Positions 24,741 to 33,280 of a stretch of 58,762 bases of DNA are shown one piece after another (position 1 is the first letter of the stretch; the number at the start of each line of letters is the position of its first letter). Location: positions 1-58,762 of the forward strand of contig JBGPBV010000027.1 of assembly GCA_041481445.1 (NCBI GenBank), given 5' to 3'. The stretch is from AA29 sp041481445. Lineage in GTDB: Bacteria > Acidobacteriota > Vicinamibacteria > Fen-336. The translations under genes and the position numbers were made by a program. The notes below the pieces were generated by a model, which made no database searches, was not told where the DNA came from, and saw only the letters and a list, made by a program, of their open reading frames with translations.

Positions 24741-25519
24741 GCGGGGTTGATCCCGCCGTAGCGCCGTTCGCGCTTCTGGTAGTCCGCGATGGCCTGGAGG
24801 AGATGCCGCCGGCGGAAGTCGGGCCAGAGCACGTCCGTGACCCAGATCTCGGCGTAGGCGATCTGCCAGAGCAGGAAGTTCGAGATGCGCAGCTCGCCGC
24901 TCGTGCGGATGAGCAGGTCGGGGTCGGGCTGGCCGGCGGTGTAGAGGTGCGCGGCCAGGTCGTGCTCGCCGATGCTGGCCGGATCGCGCCCCGTCCGCGC
25001 CGCCTCCGCCACCAGCGCGCGCACCGCGTCCGTGATCTCGGCGCGGCCGCCGTAGTTGAGCGCGATGTTGAAGAGCAGGCCCGTCCGCTCGCGCGTGCGC
25101 TCGATGCCGCGCTGCAGCTCCTCCTGCACGTCCCGCGGCAGGTCGCCCATGCGCCCGATGACCTGGAAACGGATGTTGTTCTTGAGGAGCGTCTCGAGCT
25201 CCATCCGGAGGTAGCGCTTGAGCAGCCCCATGAGGGTGGACACTTCCGTCTTGGGCCGCTTCCAGTTCTCGACCGAGAACGCGTAGAGGGTCAGCACCTG
25301 GAGACCGAGGCGGGCCGAGGTCTCGACCACGTCGCGCACGGAGGCGATCCCCGCCCGGTGTCCCTCCACGCGCCGCTTGTGGCGCAGCTTCGCCCAGCGG
25401 CCGTTGCCGTCCATGATGATCGCCACGTGCCGGGGCAGGCGCGCGAAGTCGATCGACCGCAGCAGGGAGAGCTCTTCGGAGCCGCTGGGGACGACGTCCA
25501 GGAGGTCTTGCAATGACAT
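24737..25519 (-). CDS. uppS: Undecaprenyl pyrophosphate synthase (isoprenyl transferase)
   Basis: cis-Prenyltransferase that extends farnesyl-PP with isopentenyl-PP to make the C55 lipid carrier for peptidoglycan and O-antigen. Residues HVAIIMDGNGRWA (31-43, catalytic D37), the FNIALNYGGRAEI segment and DPDLLIRTSGELRISNFLLW are diagnostic. Length 260. ATG at 25519; a TAAGAT -10-like element is at 25548-25543 on the minus strand, so this may head a promoter-proximal unit with cdsA, dxr and rseP. Confidence 0.96.
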   Translation of the reverse strand: MSLQDLLDVVPSGSEELSLLRSIDFARLPRHVAIIMDGNGRWAKLRHKRRVEGHRAGIASVRDVVETSARLGLQVLTLYAFSVENWKRPKTEVSTLMGLLKRYLRMELETLLKNNIRFQVIGRMGDLPRDVQEELQRGIERTRERTGLLFNIALNYGGRAEITDAVRALVAEAARTGRDPASIGEHDLAAHLYTAGQPDPDLLIRTSGELRISNFLLWQIAYAEIWVTDVLWPDFRRRHLLQAIADYQKRERRYGGINPA

Positions 25520-25555
25520 CGGGGGGGTCGCCGAAGGTCCTATCTTACTCCCGTC

Positions 25556-26356
25556 TCAACCCCGGTCCCCGTCGCGCGCGGCCAGGCGATCGGGCGCATA
25601 GTCGACGCGCACCAGGGTGAGGCCGCGCGCCTCCGCCGGCGCCGGCCAGGCCCGGCGATCGCGCGCTTGCAGCGCGGCCTGCAGGCGTCCGAGGGTCCAG
25701 GCCCCCCTTCCCGTCTCCACGAGCGCACCGACGATGCTGCGGACCATCTTGCGCAGGAAGCCGTCCGCCTCGACTTCGTAGACCCAGGCCTGGCCTCCGG
25801 CCGCGCTCGCGGCGTCGTCGCGGCCCATCTCGGATCTCCGGATCGTGCGGACGGTCGTCTTGACGGAGCCGCCGGAGGAGCTAAGCGACGCGAAATCGTG
25901 GCGACCCACGAAGACGGCGGCCGCCGCGCGCATGGCCTCGCCGTCGAGGGTCCAGGCCACGTGCCCGGCCCCGCGCCGCCGCAGGGGCGACTGCACGGGT
26001 CCGGTGTCGAGGACGTAGCGGTAGAGCTTGCCCGTGGCGTGGCGCCGGGCGTGGAAGCCCTCGGGCGCGGCCGCCGCCGCCACCACGCGCACGTCGTCGG
26101 GCAGGAGGGCGTTGAGCGCGCGCGCGAGGTCGGCGGAGGGCCAGGCGCGCTCGAGCACGAAGGAGGCCACCTGGCCGAGGGCGTGCGCGCCGGCGTCCGT
26201 GCGGCCGGCGCCCGCGACGGCCACGCGCGCCCCGCCGGAGAGGCGCCGGAGCGCGTCCTCGACGGTGCCCTGCACGGTGCGCGCTCCCGGACGCTGGACC
26301 TGCCAGCCCGCGAAATCGGTGCCGTCGTAGGCGAGCGTGAGGCGGTAGGTCGTCAT
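25556..26356 (-). CDS. truA: tRNA pseudouridine(38-40) synthase
   Basis: Isomerises uridines 38-40 in the tRNA anticodon stem-loop to pseudouridine. The catalytic aspartate is D54 in GAGRTDAGAHA (49-59), and the N-terminal YDGTDFAGWQVQ (10-21) and the RRRGAGHVAWTL and FLRKMVRSIVG segments are typical. Length 266 residues. It lies between pyrE and uppS on the same strand, 33 nt from pyrE. The C-terminal 10 residues are divergent but the fold is complete. Confidence 0.94.
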   Translation of the reverse strand: MTTYRLTLAYDGTDFAGWQVQRPGARTVQGTVEDALRRLSGGARVAVAGAGRTDAGAHALGQVASFVLERAWPSADLARALNALLPDDVRVVAAAAAPEGFHARRHATGKLYRYVLDTGPVQSPLRRRGAGHVAWTLDGEAMRAAAAVFVGRHDFASLSSSGGSVKTTVRTIRRSEMGRDDAASAAGGQAWVYEVEADGFLRKMVRSIVGALVETGRGAWTLGRLQAALQARDRRAWPAPAEARGLTLVRVDYAPDRLAARDGDRG

Positions 26357-26389
26357 GGCGTCGCGCGGCGGGGCACGGCCTTCCCGACC

Positions 26390-26965
26390 CTAGGTGCGCG
26401 AGCCGGGCTTCTCCGGCTTCGAACCCTGGGCGCACAGGGGACAGGCCTCGGCGGCGTAGCTGGGGACCTCGAGGGTGAGGAGGCTGCGGGTGGGGACGCG
26501 GAGGTCGACGGCGCCTCCGCTCCGGTCGACGAGGCTCCCCGCGGCCAGCACACGGCCGCCGCTTTCGCGCACGACCTCCATGACCTCGCGCGTCGAGCCG
26601 CCGGTGGTGATGACGTCCTCGACGACGACCACGCCTTCGCCGGGCAGGATCGAGAAACCGCGGCGCAGCGTCATGTGGCCGTCCTGCCGCTCCGTGAACA
26701 GGGCGCGGCAGCCCAGCCCGCGCGCCACCTCGTGGGCGACGAGCACTCCCCCCAGCGCGGGCGCGACCACCGCCCCCGGCGGCTCGCGCAGGATCGGGCC
26801 CAGGGCGGCGGCCAGGGCTCCCCCGAGACGGGTGGCCGCCGTCGGGTCCATCAGGACGCGCGCGGACTGCAGGTAGCGCGGGGAATGCAGGCCGGAGCTG
26901 AGGAGGAAGTGGCCCTCCAGGAGCGCGCCCGCGGAGCGGAACAGCTCGAGCAGTTCTCGGGACAT
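26390..26965 (-). CDS. pyrE: Orotate phosphoribosyltransferase
   Basis: Pyrimidine biosynthesis enzyme converting orotate and PRPP to orotidine 5'-phosphate. The PRPP loop VVVVEDVITTGGSTREVM is intact, as is the N-terminal LLEGHFLLSSGLHSPRYLQS substrate segment. At 191 residues it fits the short OPRTase type. The C-terminal part has a Cys pair (ACPLC) within the last 20 residues, as in some PyrE proteins of this type. Its ATG at 26965 lacks a ribosome binding site and sits 10 nt after an extended -10 element, suggesting a near-leaderless message. Confidence 0.93.
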   Translation of the reverse strand: MSRELLELFRSAGALLEGHFLLSSGLHSPRYLQSARVLMDPTAATRLGGALAAALGPILREPPGAVVAPALGGVLVAHEVARGLGCRALFTERQDGHMTLRRGFSILPGEGVVVVEDVITTGGSTREVMEVVRESGGRVLAAGSLVDRSGGAVDLRVPTRSLLTLEVPSYAAEACPLCAQGSKPEKPGSRT

Positions 26966-26975
26966 TCGGCGGATG

Positions 26976-26984
26976 ACTCTAGCA
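26976..26984 (-). promoter_or_regulatory. Extended -10 promoter of pyrE
   Basis: On the minus strand TGCTAGAGT (26984-26976) gives TG-n-TAGAGT, ten nt before the pyrE ATG at 26965. No -35 match and no Shine-Dalgarno sequence is visible. Confidence 0.45.
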
Positions 26985-27030
26985 CGGCCGCGAGCGGCCG
27001 CCCCTCCGCGCGTCGGCGTGTGATCGGTGG

Positions 27031-28887
27031 TTACGGTCCGATATAGGTGGCCCGGTGCGACTCGAACTGGTCCCAGTACATCGCACCGTTCGCGCCGCTC
27101 TTCACGCTCAGCGCGCCCATGCGGGCGAAGTCTACCGCGGCCAGGCTGTTGTCCAGCCCGCCCAGCACCGACCTGGAGGCACCGTCGATCCAGAGCTGGA
27201 AGGACCCGTCGCTGGCGCCGGCGGACGTGGCCGCCTTCAACTCGAACTCGATCACGTGGGGCCCATCGCCGATGTCGAAGAAGCCCGTGTCGGTCTGGCC
27301 GTTGTCGTCCAGGCGGGCGCGTCCCATCAGCGAGAACACGCCGCCCTGGCCCTTGAGGACGATGGCCGCCACTCGGCGCGTGGGCAGATCCGAGAACGCG
27401 ATGAAGACGCGTGTGCGGAGGTGACCCGCGGCCTCGCCCGGATCGAACCCGTTCGGATCGAAGTAGAAGCGCGCCCGATAGCGGCCCTCGTCGGCCGGCG
27501 TGTCGTCCTCGACGTACAACGGGTCGGTGTCGTTCACGAGGGCCCGGAGGCCGAGGCCGCTCGTGCCCAGCGCCGCCGCCGGAGAAACCGCGAGGTCCCC
27601 GCCGCCCGCGGCCGCCGTGGACCAGGCACCCAGCCCACCGGACTCGAAGTCGTGGCCGAAGATCCGGTCCAGCACTGACCCGACCTCGTAGGCGCCGACG
27701 TCACAGGGTCCACCCTGGGGCCGCAGGACGCCGCGCTGGTCGACCGCCGGGCAGCGCAGGTCGTCTCCGGCATCGATGGCCGGGCTGCCGGGGAGCAACG
27801 CGTGCGTGGCCGTCGGACCGCCGTTGCCTGCCAGTACGCCGAGGAGGGGGTCCGTGGAGTTCTGGTCGCCCGGACCGTTGAAGTTGCAGGTGTCGTCGCT
27901 GGAGATGTTGTGGCCGTCGGAGGGCAGCGTACCGCTGCAGCCTCCGCCCGGTCCGCTGCCGGCCACGATGGTGTTGAGGAGGATCGTCATCAGGCAGCTT
28001 CCGGCCGAAGCCACGCCACCACCGTGTCCAGTGGGTGCCGAGTTTCCGGTGATCGTCACGTTGGTGAGGATGGTGGAGGAAATGGTCAGACCCCCGCCCA
28101 CGCCTGTGCTGTCGAGAGTGGCGGCGGTGTTCCCGCTGAAGGTGACGTTGGTCACGGTCTCAGGAAAGTTGCAGTACATCAAGGTCGCGCCGAGTCCGCC
28201 TCCATTTCGCCCGGCGCGATTCCCGCTGATCGTGCTGTCGGTGAGATCGAGAGCCGGACAGATGGTGCACCGGGGGCTGATGACGATGCCGCCACCATCG
28301 ATGCTCGAGAGGTTGTCGCTGATCGTGACGTTCGTCAGGGTGGCGTGGTCGCCGAACAGGACGCCGCCGCCGGAGCCGCCGATCGCGCGGTTCCGGGTGA
28401 CGATGACCCTGGTCAAGAACAAGTTGGAGGGAGCCACCACCGCGATCCCGCCACCCGAGGTCGCGTCGTTTGCGCTGATCACAATGTCGGAAAGGGTCAG
28501 CGACCCTCCCACGGCGCCGTCGGCCAGGATCGCTCCTCCGGAAGCGCCGATCACCTTCCCGTTCCGAAGGGTCATCCGGGAAAGGGAGACGGCGGCGGTG
28601 CTGCTCGGCGCCACGTGGAAGATCCGGCTGGCGGCGTTTCCATCGATGATCGAGGCGGTCGCGCTGACGCCGTGGATGGAGATGTCTTTCGCGATGGGAA
28701 TCTCACCGGCGATGAGGACGATGGTGCAGGCGGGGATGGAGACCGTCTCGCCTGGAGCGGCGGCGGCGATCACCTGTCTGAGCTGACCCGGGGCGCCATT
28801 GTCACCGCAATCGGTGACCACCGCGGCCCCGGCCGCCCTCGCGAGCCACAGAAAGGACACGACGACCAAGGCGGCGGTGCGAGCCAT
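27031..28887 (-). CDS. Secreted right-handed beta-helix protein with choice-of-anchor Q domain
   Basis: Exported protein of 618 residues with a signal peptide (about 1-21, ending AAGA). Residues 40-330 form a parallel beta-helix of repeated units such as LTNVTISDN, NGGGLG and GGGIVISP, the pattern of polymorphic outer-membrane and pectate-lyase-like proteins. A choice-of-anchor Q segment follows (about 335-400: LLPGSPAIDAGDDL ... DQRGVLRPQGGPCDVGAYE). The C-terminal 200 residues (from FESGGLGAWS) look like a jelly-roll carbohydrate-binding or adhesion domain. No catalytic residues are recognised. ATG at 28887 follows CAGGAG. Probably a surface adhesin or matrix protein; ligand unknown. Confidence 0.8.
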   Translation of the reverse strand: MARTAALVVVSFLWLARAAGAAVVTDCGDNGAPGQLRQVIAAAAPGETVSIPACTIVLIAGEIPIAKDISIHGVSATASIIDGNAASRIFHVAPSSTAAVSLSRMTLRNGKVIGASGGAILADGAVGGSLTLSDIVISANDATSGGGIAVVAPSNLFLTRVIVTRNRAIGGSGGGVLFGDHATLTNVTISDNLSSIDGGGIVISPRCTICPALDLTDSTISGNRAGRNGGGLGATLMYCNFPETVTNVTFSGNTAATLDSTGVGGGLTISSTILTNVTITGNSAPTGHGGGVASAGSCLMTILLNTIVAGSGPGGGCSGTLPSDGHNISSDDTCNFNGPGDQNSTDPLLGVLAGNGGPTATHALLPGSPAIDAGDDLRCPAVDQRGVLRPQGGPCDVGAYEVGSVLDRIFGHDFESGGLGAWSTAAAGGGDLAVSPAAALGTSGLGLRALVNDTDPLYVEDDTPADEGRYRARFYFDPNGFDPGEAAGHLRTRVFIAFSDLPTRRVAAIVLKGQGGVFSLMGRARLDDNGQTDTGFFDIGDGPHVIEFELKAATSAGASDGSFQLWIDGASRSVLGGLDNSLAAVDFARMGALSVKSGANGAMYWDQFESHRATYIGP

Positions 28888-29015
28888 ATGACGCTCCTGT
28901 CTGTGGGGGATTGGGCGGGGTGACTGCCGGTTCGCTAGAAGTACCCAGGATAACCTACGCGGCCCGGATCGTCAAAGCGGGCACCGCCGGTCGTCGGCCG
29001 CCCTCGGTGCCGACT

Positions 29016-29021
29016 TATACT
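29016..29021 (+). promoter_or_regulatory. -10 element 6 nt before the GT2 start codon
   Basis: TATACT ends 6 nt before the GTG at 29028, so transcription would begin at or next to the start codon. There is no ribosome binding site, which fits a leaderless mRNA. Confidence 0.45.
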
Positions 29022-29027
29022 GCCGCG

Positions 29028-29804
29028 GTGGTCCCGATCTCCGCCGTCCTCATCACCTGCGACGAGGAGCGGAACCTCCCTCGCGCGCTGGCCAGCGTCG
29101 CCTTCTGCGACGAGGTGGTCGTCCTCGACGGCGGATCGCGCGACCGCTCACCGGAGCTGGCGCGGGCGGCGGGGGCGCGGGTGGAGACGAGCACGCCCTG
29201 GCCCGGCTTCGTCGAGCAGCGCAACCGGGCGGTGGCGGCCGCGCGGCACGACTGGGTGCTGGCCATCGACGCCGACGAGCGCGTCACCGACGAGCTGCGC
29301 CAGGAGATCCGCGCGGAGGCGGCGCACGGCTTCGCCCATTACGGCTATCGCATCCCGCGGCTGGCCTTCTACCTGGGCCGCTGGATCAAGGGCACGGACT
29401 GGTGGCCGGATCCCCAGCTCCGCCTGTTCGACCGGCGCCGGGGGCGGTGGGAAGGCGGCCTCATCCACGAGTCGGTGCGGGTGGAGGGCACCGTCGGGCG
29501 GTTGCACTCGCGCATCGAGCACTTCACCTACGACGACATCAGCGACCACCTCACCACCATCGACCGCTACACCACGCTGTGGGCGGAGCAGGCCCTGCAG
29601 GAAGGCCGGCGCAGCGGCCCCCTCGATCCCGCCCTGGCCGCGGCCTGGGCCTTCCTCCGCAACTACTTCGTCCGCGGGGGGCTGATGCTGGGCGAAGCCG
29701 GCCTCACCGTGTCCGCGCTCAACTCCTATTACACCTACGTGAAGCTGGCCAAGCTCCGCGAGCGGCGCAACAACGGCGGCCCTCCCGATCCGCCGCGGAC
29801 GTGA
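29028..29804 (+). CDS. Family 2 glycosyltransferase (LPS core type)
   Basis: Cytoplasmic GT-A glycosyltransferase of about 258 residues resembling WaaE/KdtX-like LPS core enzymes. Visible features are the nucleotide-sugar binding start AVLITCDEERNLPRAL, LDGGSRDRS (33-41) and the metal-binding DADE (81-84), then WWPDPQLRLFDRRRGRWEGG and the HFTYDDISDHL segment characteristic of the subfamily. I place the start at GTG 29028 because the conserved fold begins there and a TATACT element precedes it; the open frame extends further upstream without homology. Its stop overlaps the next glycosyltransferase start (GTGA). Confidence 0.88.
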   Translation: MVPISAVLITCDEERNLPRALASVAFCDEVVVLDGGSRDRSPELARAAGARVETSTPWPGFVEQRNRAVAAARHDWVLAIDADERVTDELRQEIRAEAAHGFAHYGYRIPRLAFYLGRWIKGTDWWPDPQLRLFDRRRGRWEGGLIHESVRVEGTVGRLHSRIEHFTYDDISDHLTTIDRYTTLWAEQALQEGRRSGPLDPALAAAWAFLRNYFVRGGLMLGEAGLTVSALNSYYTYVKLAKLRERRNNGGPPDPPRT

Positions 29805-30865
29805 GGGTCCTGCACGTCGACAGCGCCCGCGGCTGGCGGGGTGGTCAGAACCAGGTGGTGCTCACCGCGGAAGGCCTGGCCCGCCGGAGGCACGAGGTGC
29901 TCGTGGCCGGGCGGGCCGGCGGGCGCCTGGCCGAGCGCGCGCGCGCCGCCGGCCTCGACGTCCGGGAGATCGCCTTCGCGGGAGACCTCGCGCCCACGGC
30001 GGCTTTCGGCCTCCGGCGCCTCGCCCGCGCGTTCCGTCCCGACGTCGTCCACCTCCACGACCCGCACGCGGCGGCGGCGGCGCTGCTGCTGCCCTCTCCC
30101 CTGCCCCTGGTGGCCGCCCGCCGTGTCGACTTCCCGCTCCACGGCCCCCTCTCCCGCTGGAAGTACCGCCGCTGCGCGCGGGTGATCGCGGTCAGCCGCG
30201 CGGTGGCGGAGGTGCTCGAGAAGGGCGGCCTCGGGTCCGCCTGCGTGCGCGTGGTGTACGAGGGCGTCCCGGACCGCGCTCCCGCTCCCGGCGGCGGAGA
30301 GGCGCTGCGCGAGCTCGGCCTCCCGGCGGGCGCGCTGGTGGTGGGCAACGTGGCCGCCCTCACCGCGCACAAGGACCAGGCCACCCTCCTCGACGCGGTC
30401 CCGCGCGTGTGCGCGCTCCTGCCCGGGACGCGGTTCCTGATCGCCGGCCGGGGCGAGCTGGAGGAGCGCCTGCGCGCGCGGGCGCGCGAGCTCGGGGTGG
30501 CGGAGGCCGTCGTCTTCGCGGGGTTCCGCGACGACCTCGACCGCCTCCTCCCCGCCCTGGACGTCTTCTGCCTCTCCTCGCGGATGGAGGGCCTGGGCAC
30601 CAGCCTGCTCGACGCGATGTGCTACGGGCGGGCGGTCGTGGCCACTGCCGCCGGCGGCATCCCGGAAGCGGTGCAGGACGGCGTCACCGGCCGCGTCGTC
30701 CCCCCCGGGGATGCGGGTGCTCTCGCCGCCGCCCTCGTCGAGGTCCTGCAGGACCGCGCCCGGCGCGAAGCGATGGGCGCGGCCGGACGGCGGCGCTTCC
30801 TGGAGCGCTTCACCGCCGACCGCATGGTCGAGGAGACCCTCGCCGTGTACGCCGAGGTCGCATGA
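29801..30865 (+). CDS. Family 4 glycosyltransferase (GT-B)
   Basis: GT-B retaining glycosyltransferase of 354 residues, likely acting on a lipid-linked acceptor at the inner membrane face. The N-terminal glycine loop GWRGGQNQV, the HLHDPHAAAAALL segment, NVAALTAHKDQATLLDA at the domain switch, and the nucleotide-sugar site SSRMEGLGTSLLDAM with GGIPEAVQDGVTG are typical of the family. Start is GTG 29801 overlapping the GT2 stop; its own TGA overlaps the ATG of the lipid kinase. The three genes form a tightly coupled operon, consistent with synthesis or modification of a glycolipid or LPS core. Sugar and acceptor are unknown. Confidence 0.88.
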   Translation: MRVLHVDSARGWRGGQNQVVLTAEGLARRRHEVLVAGRAGGRLAERARAAGLDVREIAFAGDLAPTAAFGLRRLARAFRPDVVHLHDPHAAAAALLLPSPLPLVAARRVDFPLHGPLSRWKYRRCARVIAVSRAVAEVLEKGGLGSACVRVVYEGVPDRAPAPGGGEALRELGLPAGALVVGNVAALTAHKDQATLLDAVPRVCALLPGTRFLIAGRGELEERLRARARELGVAEAVVFAGFRDDLDRLLPALDVFCLSSRMEGLGTSLLDAMCYGRAVVATAAGGIPEAVQDGVTGRVVPPGDAGALAAALVEVLQDRARREAMGAAGRRRFLERFTADRMVEETLAVYAEVA

Positions 30866-31782
30866 AGGGCATCGCCATCCTCAATCCCCGCGCCGGCCTC
30901 GCCGCCGAGCGCGCCCACGCCGCCCTCGAGCGCAGCCCGCACTGGCGCGATTTCGAGGTCCGCGTCACCGCCGGCCCCGGCGACGCGCGCCGGTTCGCCG
31001 AGGAAGCGGCCTCCGCGGGCGCGGAGACGGTGCTCGCCATCGGCGGCGACGGCACGGCGAACGAGACGGCCTGGGGCCTGCTCGGGACCTCGACCGCGCT
31101 CGGCCTGGTGCCGCGCGGATCGGGCAACGGGCTGGCGCGGACCCTGGACATCCCCCTCACTCCCGACCGGGCGCTGGCCACGCTGGCGGAGGCCGTCCCC
31201 CGCGCCATGGACGTCGGCATGGTCAACGGACGTCCGTTCCTCAACATCGCCGGGTCCGGGTTCGACGCGCAGGTGGGCGTGGACTTCCACGAGCACGGGC
31301 GCCGGGGCGGCCGCCGGGGAGTGTTCACGTACGTGCGCCTGAGCCTGCGGCGGGCGCTGAGCTACCGCGCGGAGTCGGTGGTGCTGGTGGCGGGCGAGCA
31401 GCGGTTCGACGGGCGCGCTCTCCTGGTGGCCTTCGTCAACGGGCGCCAGTACGGAGGCGGCGCCAAGCTGGTCCCGGGGGCGCGACTCGACGACGGGCTC
31501 CTCGACGTCGTGGTGATCGACGACGCGCCGTGGCTGGAGCTGGCCTGGATGGCCCCCCGCCTGTTCCTCGGCGGGATCGAGCGCTGCCGGCGGTATCGGC
31601 ATTTCGCGGCGGCGAGCGTGGTGGTCACGGCCGCCACGCGGATGCCCAATCATCGTGACGGCGAGCCCGAGGAGTCCTCCGACCGCCTGGAGGTGTCGGT
31701 GGCGCCGCGGGCGCTGAAGATACTGGTGCCGGCGGCGACGGAGGCGGACCCGTCCGGTCCGTTCCTGCCGCGGGCGCGATAG
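30862..31782 (+). CDS. Diacylglycerol kinase family lipid kinase (YegS/DgkB type)
   Basis: Soluble kinase of 306 residues phosphorylating diacylglycerol or a related lipid. The ATP-binding GGDGT (61-65) and PRGSGNG (84-90) motifs and the conserved GSGFDAQVG and GGGAKLVPGARLDDGLLDVV segments are present. The ATG at 30862 overlaps the upstream stop by 4 nt. Being coupled to two glycosyltransferases, it may recycle or prepare the lipid acceptor; this is inference from position. The C-terminal 25 residues are poorly conserved. Confidence 0.9.
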   Translation: MKGIAILNPRAGLAAERAHAALERSPHWRDFEVRVTAGPGDARRFAEEAASAGAETVLAIGGDGTANETAWGLLGTSTALGLVPRGSGNGLARTLDIPLTPDRALATLAEAVPRAMDVGMVNGRPFLNIAGSGFDAQVGVDFHEHGRRGGRRGVFTYVRLSLRRALSYRAESVVLVAGEQRFDGRALLVAFVNGRQYGGGAKLVPGARLDDGLLDVVVIDDAPWLELAWMAPRLFLGGIERCRRYRHFAAASVVVTAATRMPNHRDGEPEESSDRLEVSVAPRALKILVPAATEADPSGPFLPRAR

Positions 31783-31806
31783 GCCGCCCTCGCTCCGCGG
31801 CCGGGG

Positions 31807-32700
31807 TCAGGCGGCGGTGGCTTCGCGCGCGGCCGAGAGAAGGCGGGCGATGTCCTCGCGGGCGGCCGCCGGCAGCGGAAGCAGGGGGGCACGGACCTGG
31901 CCCCCGCGCCCGCCGGCAAGGTCCACCGCCGCCTTGAGGCCGGCGATCCCGTAGGTCGCGGTCACGGCCACCGCCAGCGGTGTCAAGGCGGCCTGCAGGG
32001 ATCGGGCGCGGCCATGATCGCCGGCCACGAAGGCGCGATACACCGCCGCCGCCAGCGCGGGCGCGCAGTTGGCGACGGCCAGGACGCCGGCGCAGGCGCC
32101 CAGGCACAGGGCGGGATAGAGGACGGGCGCGGAGCCGCAGGCGACCTCGAACCGCGCGGGCACGGACGTGATGATGCGGCCGAGCAGGCCGAGGTCGCTG
32201 CTCGACTCCTTGATCCCCACGATCCGCGGGTGGGACGCGAGCTCGGCGGCCAGCCCCGGCGGCCAGGGTACGCCGGTGAACAGCGTCATCGAGTAGAGGT
32301 ATACCGGCACCGGCGCAGCGTCCGCGACGGCCAGGAAGTGCCGCCGCAGGACCTCCGCCGTCATCTGCGGCTTGTAGTAGTGGGGGGTGAGGACGAGCAC
32401 GCCGTCCGCGCCGAGGTCGGCCACGCGGCGGGTCAGGGCGATCGTCCCCCGCGTGGTCTCGAGCCCGGTGCCGACCAGGACGGTGCGTGCGCCCGCGCGC
32501 GCCCGGGCCGCCCGCACCAGCGCCAGCTTCTCGTCCTCCTCCAGGCTGGCCGCCTCGCCGTTGGACCCGAGCACGACGTATCCTTCGAGGTCCTCCCCCG
32601 CCCAGGCCTCGAGGTTGGCCTCGAAGGCGGCGAGGTCGAGGGCACCGTCGGGACCGAAAGGCGTGACGACGGGAGGAAGGATGCCCCGCAGCGGGCGCAC
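31807..32700 (-). CDS. DapA-superfamily aldolase, HOGA1-like (4-hydroxy-2-oxoglutarate aldolase)
   Basis: Class I aldolase of 297 residues in the DHDPS/NAL superfamily. The Schiff-base Lys is K164 in IVGIKESSSD and the catalytic Tyr is near 136 in VPVYLYS. The substrate loop reads GSNGEA (45-50), as in 4-hydroxy-2-oxoglutarate aldolases (mammalian HOGA1 has GSNGE), not the GTTGE of DapA. ADGVLVLTPHYYKPQM also resembles HOGA1. It may split 4-hydroxy-2-oxoglutarate, from hydroxyproline breakdown, to pyruvate and glyoxylate. The start is 8 nt after the GAF gene stop, so they are co-transcribed. Family is certain; the exact substrate is inference. Confidence 0.85.
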   Translation of the reverse strand: MRPLRGILPPVVTPFGPDGALDLAAFEANLEAWAGEDLEGYVVLGSNGEAASLEEDEKLALVRAARARAGARTVLVGTGLETTRGTIALTRRVADLGADGVLVLTPHYYKPQMTAEVLRRHFLAVADAAPVPVYLYSMTLFTGVPWPPGLAAELASHPRIVGIKESSSDLGLLGRIITSVPARFEVACGSAPVLYPALCLGACAGVLAVANCAPALAAAVYRAFVAGDHGRARSLQAALTPLAVAVTATYGIAGLKAAVDLAGGRGGQVRAPLLPLPAAAREDIARLLSAAREATAA

Positions 32701-32707
32701 GAGGCGT

Positions 32708-33223
32708 TCAGGCCGCGGGGGTCTTGCGCGCCAGGGCCGCGACCACGCGGTCCATCAGCTTCACGTCGTGCGGGGTGAAGGCGTCCCGGAAGTCGCTCCA
32801 GACCTCGACGATCGCCCAGAGGCCGGCCTCCGTACGGACGGGACCCACCATGGCGCTGCCCGTGGCCAGGCCCACGCCGGCCCAGGCCGGCTGGGACGAC
32901 AGGTCGGACACGACCAGCGTGGCATGGCCGTGGGCGGCCTCCGCAAGCGGTCCCCCGCCCGACCAGACCCGGTCGGGTCCGGCCGGACGCTCGAGCGAGG
33001 TGTGGACCGCGAGGTCCTCGCCGTCGGCGACGTAGGCCGTGATGGCCGAGTAGCGGCCGAACCGGTTCTTCATGATCTCGACGGCCTGCTTCAGCGCGTC
33101 CTCGAAGGACGACGCCTTCTTGATCGCCTCCTCCACCTCGTGCAGCGCGTTCTCACGCCGCAGGGCGGACTTGCGGGCCAGGTCCGTCTTCCAGGGCTTC
33201 TCGTCCTCACGCGTCGACGCCAT
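32708..33223 (-). CDS. GAF domain protein
   Basis: Cytoplasmic protein of about 171 residues that is essentially one GAF domain (about 30-168) after a charged, helical N-terminus. It has the family's alternating pattern, including GRYSAITAYVADGEDLAVH and GLWAIVEVWSDFRDAFTPHDVKLMDRVV, like free GAF sensors of the YebR/NreA type. No effector domain is attached, so it may bind a small molecule and act on a partner. ATG at 33223 is preferred over a GTG two codons upstream because GAGGTG lies at the right distance. It is flanked by an SDR and an aldolase. Confidence 0.8.
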   Translation of the reverse strand: MASTREDEKPWKTDLARKSALRRENALHEVEEAIKKASSFEDALKQAVEIMKNRFGRYSAITAYVADGEDLAVHTSLERPAGPDRVWSGGGPLAEAAHGHATLVVSDLSSQPAWAGVGLATGSAMVGPVRTEAGLWAIVEVWSDFRDAFTPHDVKLMDRVVAALARKTPAA

Positions 33224-33261
33224 GTTCACCTCGATTGTCTCCTTCCTTGCAATGAAAGTCT

Positions 33262-33276
33262 CGCCCGGACCGGGCG
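33262..33276 (-). terminator. Short hairpin between the SDR and GAF genes
   Basis: CGCCCG and CGGGCG pair around a 3-nt loop just past the SDR stop. The minus-strand sequence after it (AGACTTTCATTG) is modestly T-rich, so partial termination is plausible. Confidence 0.35.
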
Positions 33277-33280
33277 GCGC

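Noticed and set aside
31807..32700. dapA, 4-hydroxy-tetrahydrodipicolinate synthase
   Set aside because: The substrate loop is GSNGE instead of GTTGE and the Tyr region reads VPVYLYS, which fits HOGA1-like aldolases better.
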